Shown here piece by piece: positions 26,088 through 35,400 of a DNA stretch of 64,000 nt. The DNA lies in assembly GCA_019635775.1 (NCBI GenBank), contig JAHBYU010000012.1:62001-126000 (forward strand). Direction: 5' to 3'. The notes beneath the pieces were generated by a model, which did not search any database, was not told the DNA's origin, and was given only the letters and a program-made list of their open reading frames with translations. Origin of the DNA: Rhizobiaceae bacterium. Its GTDB lineage: Bacteria; Pseudomonadota; Alphaproteobacteria; Rhizobiales; Rhizobiaceae. How positions within the stretch are numbered: position 1 is the first letter of the stretch; the number at the start of each line of letters is the position of its first letter. The position numbers and the translations under genes are program-made.

Positions 26088-26645
26088 ATGGACACATTCC
26101 GCTGGCTAGCCGTTGTTCTGTCGACCATCCTTGGTCTAGCCACAACCCGTATCCTCAGCGGCTTCGTATCGGCCTTCAAGATGAGGCGCCGGATAACACC
26201 CGATTGGCTGCCGCTCCTGATGGCAGCAGTCGTCCTGACAGAAATCTTTCAGTTCTGGTGGGCGCTAGCCGAGCTTATCGAGCGCCCGCAATGGTCCATG
26301 ATCGATTTCGGCCTTTTGATCGCCCTCGTGATGACACTGTTCCTGGCGGCAGCGCTAATATCACCCAGCGAGGCCGACCTGGCAGAAGGGCCGGGTTTCT
26401 TTCAGCGCGATGGGCGCTACGCACTTCTTGCACTCGCCGGGTTTCACCTCGGTGCTTTGGTCACGAACTGGTGGCTGTGGAACCAGCCCCCATGGGCTAG
26501 ACAGGCTCTGCCAATCATCGGGCTCGCGGTGATCTGTGTGGCCGCGGCTGTTACGACCCGGCGGCGCATCCAGGCTATCATGGCGGCGCTTTACCTTTTG
26601 TTCGGGCTCGCCGCGATCTTGGCTGCGTCGCCGTCTTCTTATTGA
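26088..26645 (+). CDS. Hypothetical membrane protein, 185 aa
   Basis: No named family recognised. The protein has about five hydrophobic helices (around residues 5-30, 42-62, 72-92, 108-130, 138-182) and few charged residues apart from the KMRRR and TTRRR turns. It likely spans the inner membrane. It stands alone between the hydratase gene (80-base gap) and the convergent pdxH (six-base gap). I see no clear ribosome binding site before its ATG. Confidence 0.65.
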   Translation: MDTFRWLAVVLSTILGLATTRILSGFVSAFKMRRRITPDWLPLLMAAVVLTEIFQFWWALAELIERPQWSMIDFGLLIALVMTLFLAAALISPSEADLAEGPGFFQRDGRYALLALAGFHLGALVTNWWLWNQPPWARQALPIIGLAVICVAAAVTTRRRIQAIMAALYLLFGLAAILAASPSSY

Positions 26646-26651
26646 TTCCGC

Positions 26652-27269
26652 CTACGGGTAAAGCCGCGACTTTTTCCACTCGCCGTCGACTGGCCGCGTA
26701 AAGACCACCCGATCATGCAATCTAAAGGGGCGGTCGTGCCAGAACTCGATCTGGGAGGGCACGATGCGAAACCCTGACCAGTGCCTCGGCCTCGGAATTT
26801 CGCCGATGGCATATTTCGCGGTATATTCGGCGACCGCTTTCTCAAGCGCGAAGCGGCTTTCCAGCGGTCGAGACTGTTTTGAAGCCCAGGCGCCTATCCG
26901 GCTGCCGCGGGGCCGGGTGGCGAAATAAGCGTCGGCTTCCTCGTCGCTCACCACTTCCACCGGGCCGCGCACCCTCACCTGGCGGCGCAGCGATTTCCAG
27001 TGAAAGCACATAGCCGCCTTCATGTTACCCAGAATTTCGCGGCCCTTGGCGCTTTCGAAATTCGTGTAGAAGACGAAGCCATGCTCATCGAGACCCTTCA
27101 GCAGCACCATGCGCACATCCGGCAGTCCGTCCGCGTCGACCGTCGCCAGCGCCAACGCGTTGGGGTCGTTCAACTCGCTTTTCGTCGCGTCTTCCAGCCA
27201 TGCGGAAAACAGCCGGAACGGCTCTGAAGCCTCTGTAAAGTCACCGCTCGTTAACCCCGTATCGCTCAT
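26652..27269 (-). CDS. pdxH: Pyridoxamine 5'-phosphate oxidase
   Basis: A 205-residue FMN enzyme that oxidises pyridoxine or pyridoxamine 5'-phosphate to PLP. Motifs: [53 protein letters not shown] and the C-terminal [28 protein letters not shown], all family-typical. The start is only 40 bases from the divergent lipoprotein gene, so the two promoters overlap in an AT-rich strip around 27270-27285. Confidence 0.96.
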   Translation of the reverse strand: MSDTGLTSGDFTEASEPFRLFSAWLEDATKSELNDPNALALATVDADGLPDVRMVLLKGLDEHGFVFYTNFESAKGREILGNMKAAMCFHWKSLRRQVRVRGPVEVVSDEEADAYFATRPRGSRIGAWASKQSRPLESRFALEKAVAEYTAKYAIGEIPRPRHWSGFRIVPSQIEFWHDRPFRLHDRVVFTRPVDGEWKKSRLYP

Positions 27270-27309
27270 AATTTAACTTTAACCCTTCCGTTCGCGGGGA
27301 GATTGCCGA

Positions 27310-27792
27310 TTGCCGCGCTCTGCGCAAGACGATCAGCCGTCGATTTTCGGTGGTCCTGCGCTGCGCGTGCTGCACGTCGCGGCCCTCTTGCCTGTTGCAA
27401 TCCTGCTGTCAGCTTGCGGCTCCGGCGGTTTCAGCCTCCAGAAGGCCGAGGTCGATCGCAGCCTCTATACCAGCAGTGCGCCCTCTTCGGGCAAGCCCTT
27501 TGACGCCGAGCTTCTGTCCGACGAGGCAACGATCCGCAATGCTGTGACGTCGGCGGATCTTGAAACGCTGGCGGGCGGCGCGTTGCCGTGGGCCAATGCC
27601 GGCACGGGTGCGCGCGGCCAGATAACGGCGATAGTCGAGAGCAAGGCGGAAGGCGCGATCTGCCGCCGCTTCAACGCAACGCGCGAAAGCTTTGACGGGG
27701 TAGCGATGTTCCGTGGTGAAGCCTGTATGGTTGCAAAAGGCGCATGGCGCATGCGCAGTTTGGAGTCTTTCACCACTGGAATTTCTTCCTAG
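27310..27792 (+). CDS. Surface-antigen-domain lipoprotein, 160 aa
   Basis: A 160-residue protein with an N-terminal hydrophobic segment ending in a lipobox, ILLSACGSGG, so it is likely lipid-anchored. The mature part has an outer-membrane surface-antigen-like domain (ARGQITAIVESKAEGAICRRFNATRESFDGVAMFRGEACM), as in the rickettsial 17-kDa antigen family. Start is TTG 27310, supported by GGGGAG nine bases upstream; no ATG is available. It is upstream of the dnaJ-like gene by 75 bases on the same strand. Function unknown, probably envelope structure. Confidence 0.75.
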   Translation: MPRSAQDDQPSIFGGPALRVLHVAALLPVAILLSACGSGGFSLQKAEVDRSLYTSSAPSSGKPFDAELLSDEATIRNAVTSADLETLAGGALPWANAGTGARGQITAIVESKAEGAICRRFNATRESFDGVAMFRGEACMVAKGAWRMRSLESFTTGISS

Positions 27793-27867
27793 CCGAACGC
27801 ATATATCAGGGCGAACAAACTCCCTATATTCGCAGCTGAAAAGCTGGAGAATCGCAGGCAAGGAACG

Positions 27868-28821
27868 ATGCGTGATCCCTATGAGGTACTGGGCGTTGCC
27901 AAGAACGCCTCAGCCAAGGACATCAAGTCGGCCTATCGAAAGCTGGCCAAGAAACATCACCCGGACCAGAATCCAGGCGATGCGAAGGCCAAGGACCGTT
28001 TTGCCGCCGCCAATCAGGCCTATGAGATACTGGGCGACGAAAAGCAGCGCGCAGCTTTCGATCGCGGCGAGATCGACGCTGAGGGCAAGCCGCGTTTCCA
28101 GGGGTTCGAGGGTTTCCAGGGCGCCGGCGCGCAGGGCGATCCTTTTGCCGGGTTTCGACGCCAGCAGGGCGGGCCGGGCGCGCAGCATTTCGAGTTTCGC
28201 AGCACAGGATGCCATCCGTTCGGTGGCGGCGGCGGTGATGCCGGCGACATCTTTTCGGAGCTGTTCGGCCAGGCTTTCTCGCAGCGTGGAGGTCAGGCGG
28301 GCCCCGGCATGGGCGGCGGCACACGCGCCGCTCCGCCCGGTCGCGACGTCAATGTAACGCTCGACATCACGGTCGAGGAAGCCGCGACCGCGCCCAAGGT
28401 GACGGCGCAGTTCCCGGACGGCCGCAAGATTGCAGTCAAGCTGCCGGCCTATGTCGAGGACGGCCAGACCATTCGGCTCAAGGGGCAGGGTGAGCCCGGC
28501 ATGGGTCAGCCAGGCGATGCGCTGGTCAAGATTCGGTTGCGCAAGCATCCGCTCTATCGTGTCGAGGGGCGAGACTTGCATGTCGATTTGCCCGTTCCCC
28601 TGAAGGACGCCGTTCTTGGCGCAAAGCTGGCGGTGGACACCCCTACGGGTCGGATCGCCGTGACCGTCCCTGCCTGGTCCAGTTCGGACAAGGTCCTGCG
28701 TCTCAAAGGGCGCGGATTGCCGGTCAAGACAGGGGGCCACGCCGACTTCTACGTCCATGTCCGGATCATGTTGCCCGAAGGCGGCGACCCGGCGCTGGAA
28801 TCGCTGATGCGCAAGGGCTGA
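27868..28821 (+). CDS. Class II DnaJ/CbpA-type co-chaperone
   Basis: A 317-residue J-domain protein. The J domain is residues 1-70 with the Hsp70-stimulating HPD motif in [12 protein letters not shown] Gly/Phe/Gln-rich linker (about 75-160) follows, then a two-part substrate-binding C-terminus ([38 protein letters not shown]). The cysteine zinc-finger of class I DnaJ is absent, so it is CbpA-like rather than the main DnaJ. The SD AAGGA lies a few bases before ATG, after a small CAGCT-GAAA-AGCTG hairpin (27833-27846). Confidence 0.92.
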   Translation: MRDPYEVLGVAKNASAKDIKSAYRKLAKKHHPDQNPGDAKAKDRFAAANQAYEILGDEKQRAAFDRGEIDAEGKPRFQGFEGFQGAGAQGDPFAGFRRQQGGPGAQHFEFRSTGCHPFGGGGGDAGDIFSELFGQAFSQRGGQAGPGMGGGTRAAPPGRDVNVTLDITVEEAATAPKVTAQFPDGRKIAVKLPAYVEDGQTIRLKGQGEPGMGQPGDALVKIRLRKHPLYRVEGRDLHVDLPVPLKDAVLGAKLAVDTPTGRIAVTVPAWSSSDKVLRLKGRGLPVKTGGHADFYVHVRIMLPEGGDPALESLMRKG

Positions 28822-28915
28822 AACGCCGCCTTGGGGGCTTCACGCGTTCCGGATCGTTGCTTCCGGGTGGCATCACGCTGTTTCTGGCGGCTTGAAGGTC
28901 TCATGTGCCTGTGCG

Positions 28916-28932
28916 ATAGGCTTCTCGCCTAT
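28916..28932 (+). promoter_or_regulatory. Small hairpin in the fabI leader
   Basis: ATAGGC (28916-28921) and GCCTAT (28927-28932) pair around TTCTC, ending 20 bases before the fabI ATG. There is no T-run. It could affect mRNA stability or be incidental. Confidence 0.3.
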
Positions 28933-28952
28933 TCCAGCACGGAGAATCCCAT

Positions 28953-29771
28953 ATGACGGTTGGTCAGGGCCTGATGGCCGGCAAAAAGGGTCTGATTCTT
29001 GGCGTCGCCAACAACCGTTCTATCGCCTGGGGCATAGCAAAAGCTTGCGCGCAACACGGCGCGGAACTGGCCTTCACCTATCAGGGCGATGCGCTGAAGA
29101 AGCGCGTCGAGCCGCTTGCAGCCGAGATCGGCGCTATTGTGGCCGGCCACTGCGACGTCACCGACATGGCCAGCATTGATGCGGTGTTCGACACGGTCGA
29201 CAAGAAGTGGGGCAAGCTCGATTTCGTAGTCCATGCCATCGGGTTCTCCGACAAGGACGAACTGACCGGCCGGTATGTCGACACCAGCCACGCGAATTTC
29301 CTCCGCACGATGGACATTTCCGTCTATTCCTTCACAGCCGTTGCCAAACGCGCCGAGCGGCTGATGACGGATGGGGGCTCGCTCCTCACCATGACCTATT
29401 ACGGTGCGGAAAAGGTGATGCCCAATTATAACGTCATGGGCGTTGCCAAGGCTGCGCTCGAGGCCAGCGTGAAATATCTAGCCGTCGACCTTGGGCCGAA
29501 GAAGATCAGGGTCAACGCCATATCGGCCGGTCCGATCAAGACGCTTGCCGCGTCTGGCATCGATGACTTCCGCTACATTCTCAAGTGGAACGAATACAAC
29601 GCTCCATTGCGCCGCACCGTGTCGATCGAAGAAGTCGGCGACGCGGGCTTCTACTTCCTTTCCGACCTGTCGCGCGGTGTCACCGGCGAGGTGCATCATG
29701 TCGATTCCGGCTATCACGTCGTTGGCATGAAGGCGGTCGACGCTCCCGACATTTCAACCGTCAAGGATTGA
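28953..29771 (+). CDS. fabI: Enoyl-[acyl-carrier-protein] reductase (NADH)
   Basis: A 272-residue short-chain-dehydrogenase-type enzyme that catalyses the last reductive step of fatty-acid elongation. The FabI-specific nucleotide motif GVANNRSIAWGIAKA and the active-site Tyr-x6-Lys in MPNYNVMGVAKAALE are present, as is ISAGPIKTLAASGI. ATG 28953 is the longest start; an ATG at 28974 (MAGKKGL) is also possible. Inhibitors of the triclosan type target this family. It is followed by the histidine-phosphatase gene after 36 bases. Confidence 0.96.
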   Translation: MTVGQGLMAGKKGLILGVANNRSIAWGIAKACAQHGAELAFTYQGDALKKRVEPLAAEIGAIVAGHCDVTDMASIDAVFDTVDKKWGKLDFVVHAIGFSDKDELTGRYVDTSHANFLRTMDISVYSFTAVAKRAERLMTDGGSLLTMTYYGAEKVMPNYNVMGVAKAALEASVKYLAVDLGPKKIRVNAISAGPIKTLAASGIDDFRYILKWNEYNAPLRRTVSIEEVGDAGFYFLSDLSRGVTGEVHHVDSGYHVVGMKAVDAPDISTVKD

Positions 29772-29807
29772 GGTTGAGCCGGGCCGGATGAAGCGACGAC
29801 CCTGCGC

Positions 29808-30389
29808 ATGCCACCTCTTTGCTATTTCGTCAGGCACGGGCAGACTGGCTGGAACGCCGAACTGAGGCTCCAGGGCCAGGCCGACACCGAACTTAATGAC
29901 CTTGGCCGCGAGCAGGCCGCCCGCAACGGTAAAAGGCTTGCCGGGCTGATCGAAGACCCGCACCGGTTCGATTTCGTGGCCAGTCCGCTCAAGCGGACAC
30001 GCGACACGATGGAACTGGTGCGCACCGGCATGGGTTTGCCGGCTCGCGGCTACCGCGTCGACAGTCGCCTTATGGAGGTCCATTTCGGCGACTGGCAAGG
30101 CTACACTTATGCCGAACTCGAGGCGTTGCGGCCAGGATCGACCGCAGCGCGGCTTTCAGACAAATGGGGTTTCGTTGCTCCCGGGGGCGAGAGCTACCAG
30201 ATGCTGCTCGACCGCGTGCGTCCTTGGTTCGAGGCGCTCGATATGCCGACGATCTGCGTCACGCACGGAGGCGTCATTCGAACGCTCTTCAAGCTGGTCG
30301 AGGACAGGCCGGTCGCCGACGTCGCGGCTATGGACGTTCCTCAAGACCGCGTGCTTCGGCTGAAGGACGCGCGGCTCGAGTGGTTCTAG
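29808..30389 (+). CDS. Histidine phosphatase family protein
   Basis: A 193-residue member of the phosphoglycerate-mutase-like superfamily. The catalytic RHG motif is in YFVRHGQTGWNAE, the second catalytic histidine in CVTHGGVIRTLF, with the supporting LMEVHFGDWQG segment. It may dephosphorylate a small metabolite; the substrate is not readable. Some annotations call such genes gpmB or cobC, but there is no cobalamin context here. It is convergent with DUF1344. Confidence 0.88.
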   Translation: MPPLCYFVRHGQTGWNAELRLQGQADTELNDLGREQAARNGKRLAGLIEDPHRFDFVASPLKRTRDTMELVRTGMGLPARGYRVDSRLMEVHFGDWQGYTYAELEALRPGSTAARLSDKWGFVAPGGESYQMLLDRVRPWFEALDMPTICVTHGGVIRTLFKLVEDRPVADVAAMDVPQDRVLRLKDARLEWF

Positions 30390-30407
30390 TAGTGCTGGCG
30401 CTCAGCG

Positions 30408-30659
30408 CTATTCCGGCAGTTCCATGTCGGTGATCAGATTCTGGTCTCCAACCTGATCGTAGGCCAGAAGAACCGTCATGCCCTCCTGGATCGCATCGAT
30501 GTCGAACTCTCCGGGCAGCTTGTACGATTTGCCGTTGTCCAGCGTGATCGTGAGGTTGTCGCGGTCGACCGACTTGATCTTGCCTTCCGCCTGGGCGGCA
30601 AGGGCGGCGGCTGAAAACACAAGGGCGGCGGCAAAGGCGCCGGCGAAAAGGCTACGCAT
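30408..30659 (-). CDS. DUF1344 family exported protein
   Basis: An 83-residue protein with a signal peptide (about 1-22, ending ALAAQA) and a small beta-rich mature domain (GKIKSVDRDNLTITLDNGKSYKLP) that matches DUF1344, a rhizobial family of periplasmic proteins of unknown function. GAGAGG lies a few bases before the ATG. Its leader contains a long hairpin (30678-30727). Confidence 0.87.
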   Translation of the reverse strand: MRSLFAGAFAAALVFSAAALAAQAEGKIKSVDRDNLTITLDNGKSYKLPGEFDIDAIQEGMTVLLAYDQVGDQNLITDMELPE

Positions 30660-30677
30660 GATCGACCTCTCGTTATT

Positions 30678-30727
30678 TTTCTGCTTTCGTGCGGGACGGG
30701 CGGCGTCCGCGCGAAGCAGAGCAGAAA
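30678..30727 (-). promoter_or_regulatory. Long imperfect hairpin in the DUF1344 leader
   Basis: TTTCTGCT (30678-30685) pairs with AGCAGAAA (30720-30727). Inside, after a four-base bulge, TTCGTGCGGGAC pairs imperfectly with GTCCGCGCGAA. The element ends about 18 bases upstream of the DUF1344 start codon on the minus strand, next to its SD. Possible leader structure or terminator remnant. Confidence 0.45.
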
Positions 30728-30941
30728 CATCCCGAATGTGTCAAAAGTGAAGTCCGGTTTTTCACCATCTTATTTTCGGATGTCGACACCGAGGCTATGA
30801 CGAACGGGTATCTGTTTGGCGCGCACGGGTCGACAGTGTGTAACCTCGGCCCTGCTGTAACCTTGTTTGACCATCGCGGAAAAGGCCAATAGAAGGCAGC
30901 CGTTGCCGGTTTTTCCCGCAGGCGCTTCTGGTCGGTTCCTT

Positions 30942-32036
30942 ATGTCGCACAACACGTTCGGGCATCTTTTCCGGGTCACGACCTGGGGCGAAAGCCACGG
31001 GCCGGCGCTTGGCTGCGTTGTTGACGGTTGCCCTCCCGGAATGCGGTTCACCCGCGAGGATGTCCAGCGCGAACTCGATCGCCGCAGGCCGGGGCAGTCG
31101 CGTTTCGTGACGCAGCGCCGTGAGCCTGACGAGGTGCAGATCCTTTCCGGCGTGCTGGAGGAGGATGGTGTTCTGGTTACCACCGGGACGCCGATCTCCA
31201 TGCTGATCGAGAATGTCGATCAGCGCTCCAAGGATTACGGCGAGATCGCAAGACAATATCGTCCGGGCCACGCCGACTATGCATACGAGGCCAAGTACGG
31301 CATCCGCGATCATCGCGGCGGCGGTCGTTCCTCGGCGCGCGAAACCGCGGCGCGGGTTGCCGCCGGAGCCATTGCCCGAAGGATCGTACCGGGCATGCTC
31401 GTGCGTGGCGCGCTTGTTTCGATCGGCGACAAGCACGTTGACCGGGCCAACTGGAACTGGAATTTCGTCGGCGACTCCGAAAATCCCTTCTTTACGCCTG
31501 ATCCGGCTTCGGTGGCTGTGTTCGCCGACTATCTCGACGGCATCCGCAAGGCCGGCTCCTCCGTCGGCGCCGTGATCGAGATTGTCGCCGAAGGCGTTCC
31601 GGCAGGTCTTGGCGCACCGATCTATGCCAAGCTGGACCAGGATATCGCGTCTGGCCTGATGTCCATCAACGCGGTCAAAGGCGTTGAGATCGGCAACGGT
31701 TTCGAGGCGGCGCGCATCACCGGCGAGCAGAACGCCGACGAGATGCGCATGGGCAATGACGGCAGGCCGGTTTTCCTCTCCAACAATGCCGGCGGGATTC
31801 TTGGCGGCATCTCGACGGGTCAGGACATCGTCGCCCGCTTTGCCGTGAAGCCGACCTCTTCCATCCTGACGCCGCGCAGGTCCATTGATCGTGACGGCAA
31901 CGACGTTGATGTCATGACCAAGGGCCGCCATGATCCCTGCGTCGGCATCCGCGCGGTACCAATCGGCGAGGCAATGGTTGCCTGCGCCATCGCCGACCAT
32001 TACCTGCGCCATCGTGGCCAAACCGGAAGGGAATGA
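30942..32036 (+). CDS. aroC: Chorismate synthase
   Basis: A 364-residue FMN-dependent enzyme that converts EPSP to chorismate, the last step of the shikimate pathway. Signatures: [74 protein letters not shown] and the C-terminal [18 protein letters not shown] start at ATG 30942 (MSHNTFGH), the usual family start, although the SD is weak. A 61-base gap separates it from ribB. Confidence 0.97.
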   Translation: MSHNTFGHLFRVTTWGESHGPALGCVVDGCPPGMRFTREDVQRELDRRRPGQSRFVTQRREPDEVQILSGVLEEDGVLVTTGTPISMLIENVDQRSKDYGEIARQYRPGHADYAYEAKYGIRDHRGGGRSSARETAARVAAGAIARRIVPGMLVRGALVSIGDKHVDRANWNWNFVGDSENPFFTPDPASVAVFADYLDGIRKAGSSVGAVIEIVAEGVPAGLGAPIYAKLDQDIASGLMSINAVKGVEIGNGFEAARITGEQNADEMRMGNDGRPVFLSNNAGGILGGISTGQDIVARFAVKPTSSILTPRRSIDRDGNDVDVMTKGRHDPCVGIRAVPIGEAMVACAIADHYLRHRGQTGRE

Positions 32037-32097
32037 GGGTGGCTCCCTGAAGTCCCTGATACCCCCTTCCATTATATGCGAGTGAACCGAGCATCCC

Positions 32098-33195
32098 ATG
32101 TCGTACGACCAGAAGAAGATTGTTGAGGCGTTGCGCGCATTCGAGCGCGGCGAAATCGTCGTTGTCATGGATGATGACGGACGGGAGAACGAGGGCGACC
32201 TGATCGTCGCCGCGGTTCATTGCACCCCCGAGAAAATGGCGTTCATCGTGCGCCATACGTCAGGCATCGTGTGTACCCCGATGACACGCGAGGACGCGAA
32301 ACGCCTGAATCTCGGCGCGATGGTTGCCGACAACGATTCCGCACACACGACCGCGTTTACGGTCAGCGTGGATTTCAAGCACGGCACGACCACCGGGATC
32401 TCCGCCGACGACCGCACGCTTACGGTGCGCAACCTCGCCAACGGCAATGTCGGCGCGTCCGATTTCACGCGTCCCGGCCACATCTTCCCGCTGATCGCGC
32501 GCGAAGGCGGCGTCCTCATGCGCTCGGGCCACACCGAGGCGGCGGTCGATCTGTGCAGGCTTGCGAACCTGCCGCCTGTCGGCGTCATCTGCGAACTGGT
32601 GAACGACGACGGTTCGGTCAAGCGCGGCCCTCAGGTCAAGGCCTTCGCCGAGGAACACGGACTGAAGCAGGTATCGGTAGCCGACCTCATCGCCTACCGC
32701 CAGCGCAAGGAAACGCTGATCGAGCGTGTCGAGAGCTTCGAGCTTGAAACGCCCGGCGGCAAGGCGACCGCCCACTCATACACGCTGCCCTGGGACCCGA
32801 TGCAGCACCTTGCGGTGGTCTTCGGGGACATCCGCGACGGCGAGGACGTTCCCGTGCGCCTGCACCCGGAAGAAGTGGTTCGCGATGTCTTCGGGACGAA
32901 CCATCGCCTTGACGCCATCATGAAAAAGATGGGCGAAAACAGGCGTGGCGTCATCGTTTACCTGCGAGAAGGTTCCGTCGGCGTCGGCCATCGCGACCGA
33001 AACCGTCCCGGCCAGACGAGCGAGAGCCATGACGAGGCGCGCCGGCGCGAGAACGAATGGCGCGAGATCGGCCTTGGCGCCCAGATATTGAAGGATCTCG
33101 GCATATCCTCGATCAGGCTGCTGGCGTCGCGCGAACGCCACTATGTCGGCATAGAAGGTTTTGGCATCGCGATCACCAGCACCGAAATCATCTGA
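32098..33195 (+). CDS. ribB: DHBP synthase with degenerate GTP-cyclohydrolase-II domain (RibBX-like)
   Basis: A 365-residue protein. The N-terminal ~205 residues are an intact 3,4-dihydroxy-2-butanone-4-phosphate synthase (VVVMDDDGRENEGDLIVAA; RPGHIFPLIAREGGVL; RSGHTEAAVDL), which makes a riboflavin precursor from ribulose 5-phosphate. The C-terminal half has the RibA fold but no cysteine at all, so the three zinc ligands of GTP cyclohydrolase II are missing; the usual R-x-E-G-R-G-I region reads LREGSVGVG. It should have only DHBP-synthase activity, as proposed for RibBX proteins. Confidence 0.9.
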   Translation: MSYDQKKIVEALRAFERGEIVVVMDDDGRENEGDLIVAAVHCTPEKMAFIVRHTSGIVCTPMTREDAKRLNLGAMVADNDSAHTTAFTVSVDFKHGTTTGISADDRTLTVRNLANGNVGASDFTRPGHIFPLIAREGGVLMRSGHTEAAVDLCRLANLPPVGVICELVNDDGSVKRGPQVKAFAEEHGLKQVSVADLIAYRQRKETLIERVESFELETPGGKATAHSYTLPWDPMQHLAVVFGDIRDGEDVPVRLHPEEVVRDVFGTNHRLDAIMKKMGENRRGVIVYLREGSVGVGHRDRNRPGQTSESHDEARRRENEWREIGLGAQILKDLGISSIRLLASRERHYVGIEGFGIAITSTEII

Positions 33196-33215
33196 CAGCG
33201 AAATCATCCGACAGG
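33184..33215 (+). repeat. 16-bp imperfect tandem duplication at the ribB stop
   Basis: Two copies of GAAATCATCTGACAGC-like sequence (33184-33199 and 33200-33215, two mismatches) span the ribB stop codon and the start of the gap to ddl. It looks like a small slippage duplication; no function is evident. Confidence 0.6.
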
Positions 33216-33223
33216 GGGGACAG

Positions 33224-34300
33224 TTGAACGCTGCATCGGGAAAACTGCGCATCGCCGTTCTGTTTGGCGGGCGTTCGTCCGAACACGATGTCTCGGTGAT
33301 GTCTGGCACCAATGTGATGCGCGCGCTCGACCCCTCGAAATACGAAGCCGTTCCGATCTTTGTGACACGTGAAGGACGCTGGTTGCTCAGCAGCTTCGAG
33401 GGCGGCGAGCTTGAGAAACCGGCAAGCGGCGTCGAGCTGTCGGTCTTGCCGGGGGGCGACGGACGCCTTCTCGCTGTTCCGGACAACGCCGCGCCTCACG
33501 AGATTGCCAAGATCGATGCGATTTTCCCGGCTCTGCACGGCCTTCATGGCGAGGATGGCTCGGTCCAGGGATTGGCACAGGTTGCCGGCGTGCCTCTTGT
33601 CGGTTGCGGGATACTCGGTTCGGCGGCGGCGCTCGACAAGGACATCGCAAAGAATCTCCTGAAGCAGGCCGGCGTGCCCGTCGCCCGTTCGCTGACCATC
33701 CGTCAGGATGCGCCATCGGCCTTCGCCGAAGTGGAAGCGGCGCTCGGCCTGCCCATCTTCGTAAAACCTGCGCGGCAGGGCTCGTCGGTGGGTGTGAGCA
33801 AGGTCTCGTCCGAAGCCGACTATGCCGCTGCATTGGAAGAAGGCTTCCGGCATGATTCGCGGCTGCTCGCCGAGGAATTCATCGACGGACGCGAAATAGA
33901 ACTCGCGGTTCTCGAAAATCCCGACGGAAGCCTGTTCGTTTCGCGCCCCGGCGAGATCGTGCCCGCCGAAAGCCATGGCTTCTACACATATGACGCCAAG
34001 TATATCGACGCCGATGGTGCGGCGCTCAAGGTTCCCGCCGAATTGCCCCACGAGGTCGAACAGGTCCTTCGCGATACGGCTGCCGCAGCTTTTCGCGCGG
34101 TCGGTTGCGACGGAATGGCCAGGGTCGATTTCTTCGTCACAAGGGATTTGCGCCTCGTGCTGAACGAGCTCAACACCATACCCGGTTTCACCAACATCTC
34201 GATGTATCCCAAGGCGATGGAAGCAAGCGGCATCGGCTATCGCGAACTGATCGACCGACTTGTCGCCCACGGGCTGGAACGCGCCGGCCGCCGGACCTGA
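33224..34300 (+). CDS. ddl: D-alanine--D-alanine ligase
   Basis: A 358-residue ATP-grasp ligase that makes the D-Ala-D-Ala end of peptidoglycan precursors. Motifs: IAVLFGGRSSEHDVSVMSG, ALHGLHGEDGSVQG, PIFVKPARQGSSVGVSKV and NELNTIPGFTNISMYPK. The variant with VSVMSGTNV is the longer DdlA-like type. Start TTG 33224 follows a GGGGGGA run; an in-frame ATG at 33161 would overlap ribB by 35 bases. It lies outside any cell-division cluster, so it may be the second ddl of this genome. Confidence 0.93.
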   Translation: MNAASGKLRIAVLFGGRSSEHDVSVMSGTNVMRALDPSKYEAVPIFVTREGRWLLSSFEGGELEKPASGVELSVLPGGDGRLLAVPDNAAPHEIAKIDAIFPALHGLHGEDGSVQGLAQVAGVPLVGCGILGSAAALDKDIAKNLLKQAGVPVARSLTIRQDAPSAFAEVEAALGLPIFVKPARQGSSVGVSKVSSEADYAAALEEGFRHDSRLLAEEFIDGREIELAVLENPDGSLFVSRPGEIVPAESHGFYTYDAKYIDADGAALKVPAELPHEVEQVLRDTAAAAFRAVGCDGMARVDFFVTRDLRLVLNELNTIPGFTNISMYPKAMEASGIGYRELIDRLVAHGLERAGRRT

Positions 34301-34357
34301 CGCCGAACGAAACGCTTGCGCTATACTTGCCTCAACGGAAGGTGAGGGCGATTCGGC

Positions 34358-35332
34358 ATGTGGGATTTCGAGATCGGCAGGACGCTCGGCATCGTCGTCC
34401 GTACCTGGCCCTTCGTCATCCTGCGCATCACCGTCTATTTCGGCATCACCGTGGCCTACATCCTGGCCACCGGGACCGGCGCGGGAGTTGGCTACGGCGT
34501 CGGCCAAGTTGCTGGCGAGGGCGGGCCGACGAGTTTCGCCCTCTGGGGCGGGATCTTCGGGTTCGGCCTTGTCTCGATGCTGCTCTACTGGCTTCGCGAA
34601 TACATTCTCTACATGGTCAAGGCCGGCCACATCGCAGTGATGGTCGAGTTGATCGACGGCCATGATGTCCCCGCGGGACAGAACCAGATCGGCTACGCGC
34701 AGGCAATCGTGCGCGAACGCTTTGCGGAGGCCAACGTGCTCTTCGTCCTGGACCAGCTCATAAAGGGTGTGGTTCGGGTTATCACCGGCATGATTGGCGG
34801 CCTCACGGCGTTGCTGCCGATCCCGGGTCTCAACGGCGTCGCGATATTCGCCAATGCCGTGATTCGCATGTCACTCACCTATGTCGACGAGATAATCCTG
34901 GGCTACAACATCCGTCGGAAAAGCACCGCACCCTTCGAGACAGGACGGCAGGGCGTTGTGCTTTATGCCCAGAACGGCAGGACGATGCTGAAGAACGCCA
35001 TATGGCTCACTGTCATGACGTGGGTGCTGGCCATCGTCATCTTCTTCATGACGCTCGCCCCGGCAGCCGCGATCCTTTACGCCATGCCCGGCCAACTCGC
35101 AGGCTGGTCGTTCGTGCTTGCCATCGTTTTCGCCTGGGCTTTCATCTCGGCGTTCATCGAACCTTTCGTCATCGCCGCGCTGATGCAGGTCTATTTCAGG
35201 GTCATTGAGGGTCAGGTGCCGGACCCTGCCTGGGACGCACGCCTGGCCGAAACCTCGAAACAGTTCCGCGAACTCAAGGATCGGGCGCTTGCGTCGATGG
35301 GCGGCTCGCATCCGGATGGCAGCCCGGCCTAA
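34358..35332 (+). CDS. Hypothetical membrane protein, 324 aa
   Basis: No named family recognised. About six hydrophobic segments are visible (around residues 18-48, 60-85, 130-160, 220-250, 250-275), with a glycine-rich stretch (ATGTGAGVGYGVGQ) and a soluble C-terminal tail of ~45 residues (VPDPAWDARLAETSKQFRELKDRALASMGG). The central conserved-looking part includes MVKAGHIAVMVELIDG and YVDEIILGYNIRR. It is an inner-membrane protein standing between ddl (57-base gap) and the deacetylase gene. Confidence 0.72.
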   Translation: MWDFEIGRTLGIVVRTWPFVILRITVYFGITVAYILATGTGAGVGYGVGQVAGEGGPTSFALWGGIFGFGLVSMLLYWLREYILYMVKAGHIAVMVELIDGHDVPAGQNQIGYAQAIVRERFAEANVLFVLDQLIKGVVRVITGMIGGLTALLPIPGLNGVAIFANAVIRMSLTYVDEIILGYNIRRKSTAPFETGRQGVVLYAQNGRTMLKNAIWLTVMTWVLAIVIFFMTLAPAAAILYAMPGQLAGWSFVLAIVFAWAFISAFIEPFVIAALMQVYFRVIEGQVPDPAWDARLAETSKQFRELKDRALASMGGSHPDGSPA

Positions 35333-35400
35333 GCTGTGAACATCGGGCTTATCCGGCCGCAAGGCGTGGAAACCGCGCGGCTGCGCCCCTATATCGGGAC

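Noticed and set aside
30391-30409. AGTGCTG-GCGCT-CAGCGCT hairpin between convergent genes
   Set aside because: Includes a wobble pair, no T-run and overlaps the DUF1344 end; terminator function not supportable.
33161-33223. Upstream ATG for ddl
   Set aside because: It would overlap ribB by 35 bases and adds residues unlike Ddl; the TTG at 33224 has a G-rich SD.
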